A stretch of DNA of 18,710 bases from Burkholderiales bacterium RIFCSPHIGHO2_12_FULL_61_11. GTDB taxonomy: Bacteria > Pseudomonadota > Gammaproteobacteria > Burkholderiales > Burkholderiaceae_C. Made by a program: the position numbers and the translations under genes. Where the stretch lies: assembly GCA_001770785.1 (NCBI GenBank), contig MERZ01000337.1, positions 418 to 19,127 of the forward strand, written 5' to 3'. Under the pieces are notes generated by a model. That model saw only the letters and a program-made list of their open reading frames with translations. It ran no database searches and had not been told where the DNA came from. This document shows, piece by piece, positions 16,545-18,710 of this stretch (the stretch's first letter is position 1; each line of letters starts with the position of its first letter).

Positions 16545-16769
16545 GTTTTGCTCGTGTCGCCTGTAGGATGAAAGTGCCAATTTAATGGGAGTTTTCACGC
16601 TGATTTAATGTTACAAACGCTGCAGGATTGACAGCCAAGCATCATCGGTTCTGGTGGAACGCGAAGGCCGTGGTTTTTGTGCAAAGTAGCGCGTGACTCC
16701 AGGTTCAACCTAAAGCTGCCACTGATCCCGAACAAAACACACTGCACTATCCCATTTCAGGAAAAAAAC

Positions 16770-17624
16770 ATGCTTTCCACTACCGACGCCAGCGCGCTTG
16801 ATCGGCTGGTAGCTCTCAAAATATCGGAGCGAATGCCGGTGCTGTTTCTCGGTCACGGCAGCCCCTTGAACGCGATTGGCGACAACGAATATCGGCGTAG
16901 CTGGCAGGCGCTGGGTGCCGAATTTGGCTCCAAATTTCCACCACCGCGGTTGATTTTATGCATTTCCGCGCATTGGCTCACTGAAGGCTGGTGGCTTACC
17001 GGCATGGACCAGCCAAAAACCATCCATGACTTCGGTGGTTTCCCGCAGGAGCTGTTTGACCAACAGTATCCCGCACCCGGCGACGCCGCCGCGGCGCTGG
17101 CGATAAGCCAGTGGATCAGGCAAAGAGGCGCCAAGCCGTTGGGGCTGGACAAGGGCGAATGGGGCCTGGATCACGGCGCCTGGTCGGTGCTCAAACCCAT
17201 GTTTCCCGAGGCGAATATTCCGGTGATCCAGCTCAGCATGGACTATGGCCGTGCGCCTGAAGAGCATTACGCCCTGGCAAAGCAACTCAAGGCTTTGCGC
17301 GATCGGGGTGTGCTGATTGTGGGCAGCGGCAATATTGTGCACAACCTGCGCCAGATGCAGCGCGGCGCAAGCGGTAGCCAGGCTTATGACTGGGCGCTGG
17401 AGTTTGACCAGACCATTGGCGGCTACGTGCAACAGGGCAACCTGGATGCCCTGCAAAATTTCCAGAAGCTGGGGCAGGTGGCCAAAATGGCGCATCCCAC
17501 CCATGATCATTATTTACCGTTGCTGTATGCGGCTGGCGCGGTCGATGGCCGGGAGCCGCTGCGGTTTTTCAACACCAGCTTTCAGGCTGGGTCGATTTCA
17601 ATGCGCTCGGTGGTTTGGGGATAA
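16770..17624 (+). CDS. ygiD: 4,5-DOPA dioxygenase extradiol / class III extradiol ring-cleavage family (YgiD-like)
   Basis: A 284-residue LigB-family protein resembling E. coli YgiD, a DOPA 4,5-dioxygenase. Metal-ligand histidines seen by alignment with YgiD are H29 in FLGHGSPLNAI, H68 in CISAHWLTEGW, H191 in GSGNIVHNL and H247 in THDHYLPLLY. Other signatures are TIHDFGGFPQEL and WGLDHGAWSVL. The ATG at 16770 has AGGA seven bases before it; the frame runs back to 16677, but those 31 codons show no family resemblance. The physiological substrate in most bacteria is not settled; a catechol-type compound is expected. It diverges from phaZ across about 290 bases and ends at a bidirectional terminator. 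I see no functional tie to its neighbours. Confidence 0.9.
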   Translation: MLSTTDASALDRLVALKISERMPVLFLGHGSPLNAIGDNEYRRSWQALGAEFGSKFPPPRLILCISAHWLTEGWWLTGMDQPKTIHDFGGFPQELFDQQYPAPGDAAAALAISQWIRQRGAKPLGLDKGEWGLDHGAWSVLKPMFPEANIPVIQLSMDYGRAPEEHYALAKQLKALRDRGVLIVGSGNIVHNLRQMQRGASGSQAYDWALEFDQTIGGYVQQGNLDALQNFQKLGQVAKMAHPTHDHYLPLLYAAGAVDGREPLRFFNTSFQAGSISMRSVVWG

Positions 17625-17685
17625 CGCTTTAAAATTAACAGCTGCTTATTACCCATCCTTATTGGGATAAAGGCTTGTTTTACGT

Positions 17686-17712
17686 AAAAAAGCCGCTCAA
17701 GAGCGGCTTTTT
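17686..17712. terminator. Bidirectional Rho-independent terminator
   Basis: GCCGCTC (17692-17698) pairs with GAGCGGC (17701-17707), and the stem is lengthened by A17687-A17691 with T17708-T17712, giving U-runs on both strands. It lies between the convergent ygiD-like and aminotransferase genes and should serve both; on the minus strand it begins at the aminotransferase stop codon. Confidence 0.92.
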
Positions 17713-18710
17713 CAGGGTTGGGCGTGTCCTGGCAGAACTGACAAGACCTTGGCAATCGATGCGCTGACGTAGTCGATGTTCTTGCTGTTGATCGCAGCCA
17801 CGCATATGCGTCCCGCGTCAGTGCCATAGACGCCAAACTCATTGCGCAGGCGTACCATCTGGTCCTTGCTCAGGCCGGAGTAGCTGAACATGCCGATCTG
17901 GCTGGTGATGAAGCTCATGTCCTCTTTGACACCCGCCGCCTTGAGACCGCCCACGAGCTCTTGCCGCGTGGCCTTGATGCGCACGCGCATCCCAGCCAGT
18001 TCTTTTTCCCACAAGGCGCGCAGTTCGGGGCTATTGAGCACTGTGGCGACGATGGTGCCGCCATGAATCGGCGGGTTGCTGTAGTTGGTGCGGATCACGA
18101 TCTTGAGCTGACTCAGCACACGATCGGCTTCCTCCCTGGTGGTGCACACCACGCTCAGGGCACCGACGCGCTCGCCGTACAGGCTGAAGCTCTTGGAGAA
18201 AGAAGTTGAAACCAAAAAGTTGAGGCCAGCTGCTGCGAACTTGCCGATGACGGCTCCATCTTCGGTAATGCCGTGGCCAAAGCCCTGGTAAGCCATGTCG
18301 AGGAACGGAACCAGATTTTTGGCTTTGACCGCCGCGATCACCTGATCCCATTGCGCAGCGGTGATGTCGTAGCCGGTTGGGTTGTGGCAGCAGGCGTGCA
18401 GCACCACGATAGTGCCGGCAGGCGCAGCGTTCAGCGCTGCCAGCATGCCAGCGAAGTTGATGCCCCGGCTGGCCGCGTCGTAATACGCGTAGTTTTCAAC
18501 GGTGAAACCGGCATTGGTGAACAGCGCGCGGTGGTTTTCCCAGCTTGGGTCGCTGATCAGCACTTTGGCGCCGGGATTCAAGCGCTTGAGGAAATCGGCC
18601 CCCACTTTCAAGGCACCGGTGCCGCCAAGGCCTTGCACGGTAGCAACACGTCCCGCCTTGACGGGCTCGCTGTCGGCACCAAACACCAAAGCTTTCACGG
18701 CAGCGTCATA
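17712..18710 (-). CDS. tyrB: Class I aromatic/aspartate aminotransferase, 5' part outside the window
   Basis: About 332 C-terminal codons of a roughly 400-residue PLP enzyme that transfers amino groups from aromatic amino acids or aspartate to 2-oxoglutarate. The frame is open to the right edge (YDAAVKALVFGADS), so the GTG at 18698 is internal and not a start. Signatures are ATVQGLGGTGAL for cofactor binding, HACCHNPTGYD, the PLP-lysine segment STSFSKSFSLYGERVGAL, and a C-terminal segment containing GVYGTDAGRICVAAIN with the substrate-carboxylate Arg. TyrB and AspC are hard to tell apart from this part; TyrB-like is favoured for a betaproteobacterium. It ends at the bidirectional terminator. 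Confidence 0.92.
   Translation of the reverse strand, partial: YDAAVKALVFGADSEPVKAGRVATVQGLGGTGALKVGADFLKRLNPGAKVLISDPSWENHRALFTNAGFTVENYAYYDAASRGINFAGMLAALNAAPAGTIVVLHACCHNPTGYDITAAQWDQVIAAVKAKNLVPFLDMAYQGFGHGITEDGAVIGKFAAAGLNFLVSTSFSKSFSLYGERVGALSVVCTTREEADRVLSQLKIVIRTNYSNPPIHGGTIVATVLNSPELRALWEKELAGMRVRIKATRQELVGGLKAAGVKEDMSFITSQIGMFSYSGLSKDQMVRLRNEFGVYGTDAGRICVAAINSKNIDYVSASIAKVLSVLPGHAQP

Noticed and set aside
16545..16769. Promoter for the ygiD-like gene from TTGACA at 16628-16633
   Set aside because: The -35 match is perfect but no -10-like hexamer is at the right distance (CTGGTG at 17 bases). No other clear signal was found in this stretch.
16677..16769. Thirty-one-codon N-terminal extension of the ygiD-like gene
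   Set aside because: No family resemblance and no ribosome site at 16677, whereas the ATG at 16770 has AGGA at good spacing.

Overview
The window looks like a chromosomal segment of a betaproteobacterium, most likely order Burkholderiales and family Comamonadaceae (Rhodoferax/Polaromonas-like). The reasons are the gene order GntR regulator / methylmalonyl-CoA mutase / meaB / pccB / pccA / VOC protein, an intracellular PHB depolymerase of the PhaZ1 type, a short soluble RnfB, a DUF3443 protein, and GC-rich DNA that gives long meaningless antisense ORFs. The placement rests on recalled family resemblance, not on a search. Coding density is high: no gene-free stretch exceeds about 290 bases. No tRNA, rRNA, CRISPR array, insertion sequence or prophage gene was seen.

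Layout. (1) 1-532: 3' end of a DUF3443 gene (+). (2) 541-1176: FCD-type GntR regulator (-), divergent from a propionyl-CoA operon (+): methylmalonyl-CoA mutase (1328-3484), meaB (3481-4518), pccB (4553-6085), a 42-codon leader-like ORF that repeats the start of pccA (6105-6233), pccA (6226-8274) and a VOC/methylmalonyl-CoA epimerase-like gene (8271-8792). (3) 8930-13719: three genes for a CoA-dependent 2-oxoacid oxidoreductase with its own FAD/Fe-S NAD(P)H-type subunit, followed by a two-CBS-domain protein (13777-14217). (4) On the minus strand, phaZ (14996-16483) and, 23 bases downstream, a soluble RnfB/RsxB (14238-14972). (5) 16770-17624: DOPA-dioxygenase-family gene (+), separated by a bidirectional terminator from a class I aromatic amino acid aminotransferase (-) that runs off the right edge.

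How the genes fit together. Biotin-dependent PccA/PccB carboxylates propionyl-CoA, the VOC protein probably epimerises methylmalonyl-CoA, the B12 mutase makes succinyl-CoA, and MeaB loads and protects the mutase. Succinyl-CoA is also the partner of a 2-oxoglutarate:ferredoxin/NADP oxidoreductase, so the next operon could join propionate carbon to 2-oxoglutarate in either direction; this link is inferred from position only. PhaZ mobilises stored polyhydroxyalkanoate and appears to be controlled through a PhaR-like TGC-rich palindrome lying between its -35 and -10 elements.

Most unusual points: the duplicated biotin-carboxylase start before pccA; a REP-like palindrome forming the N-terminus of the epimerase-like protein; two overlapping palindromes at the phaZ promoter; a histone-like Lys/Ala/Pro tail on PhaZ; overlapping divergent promoters with a possible leaderless gntR message.
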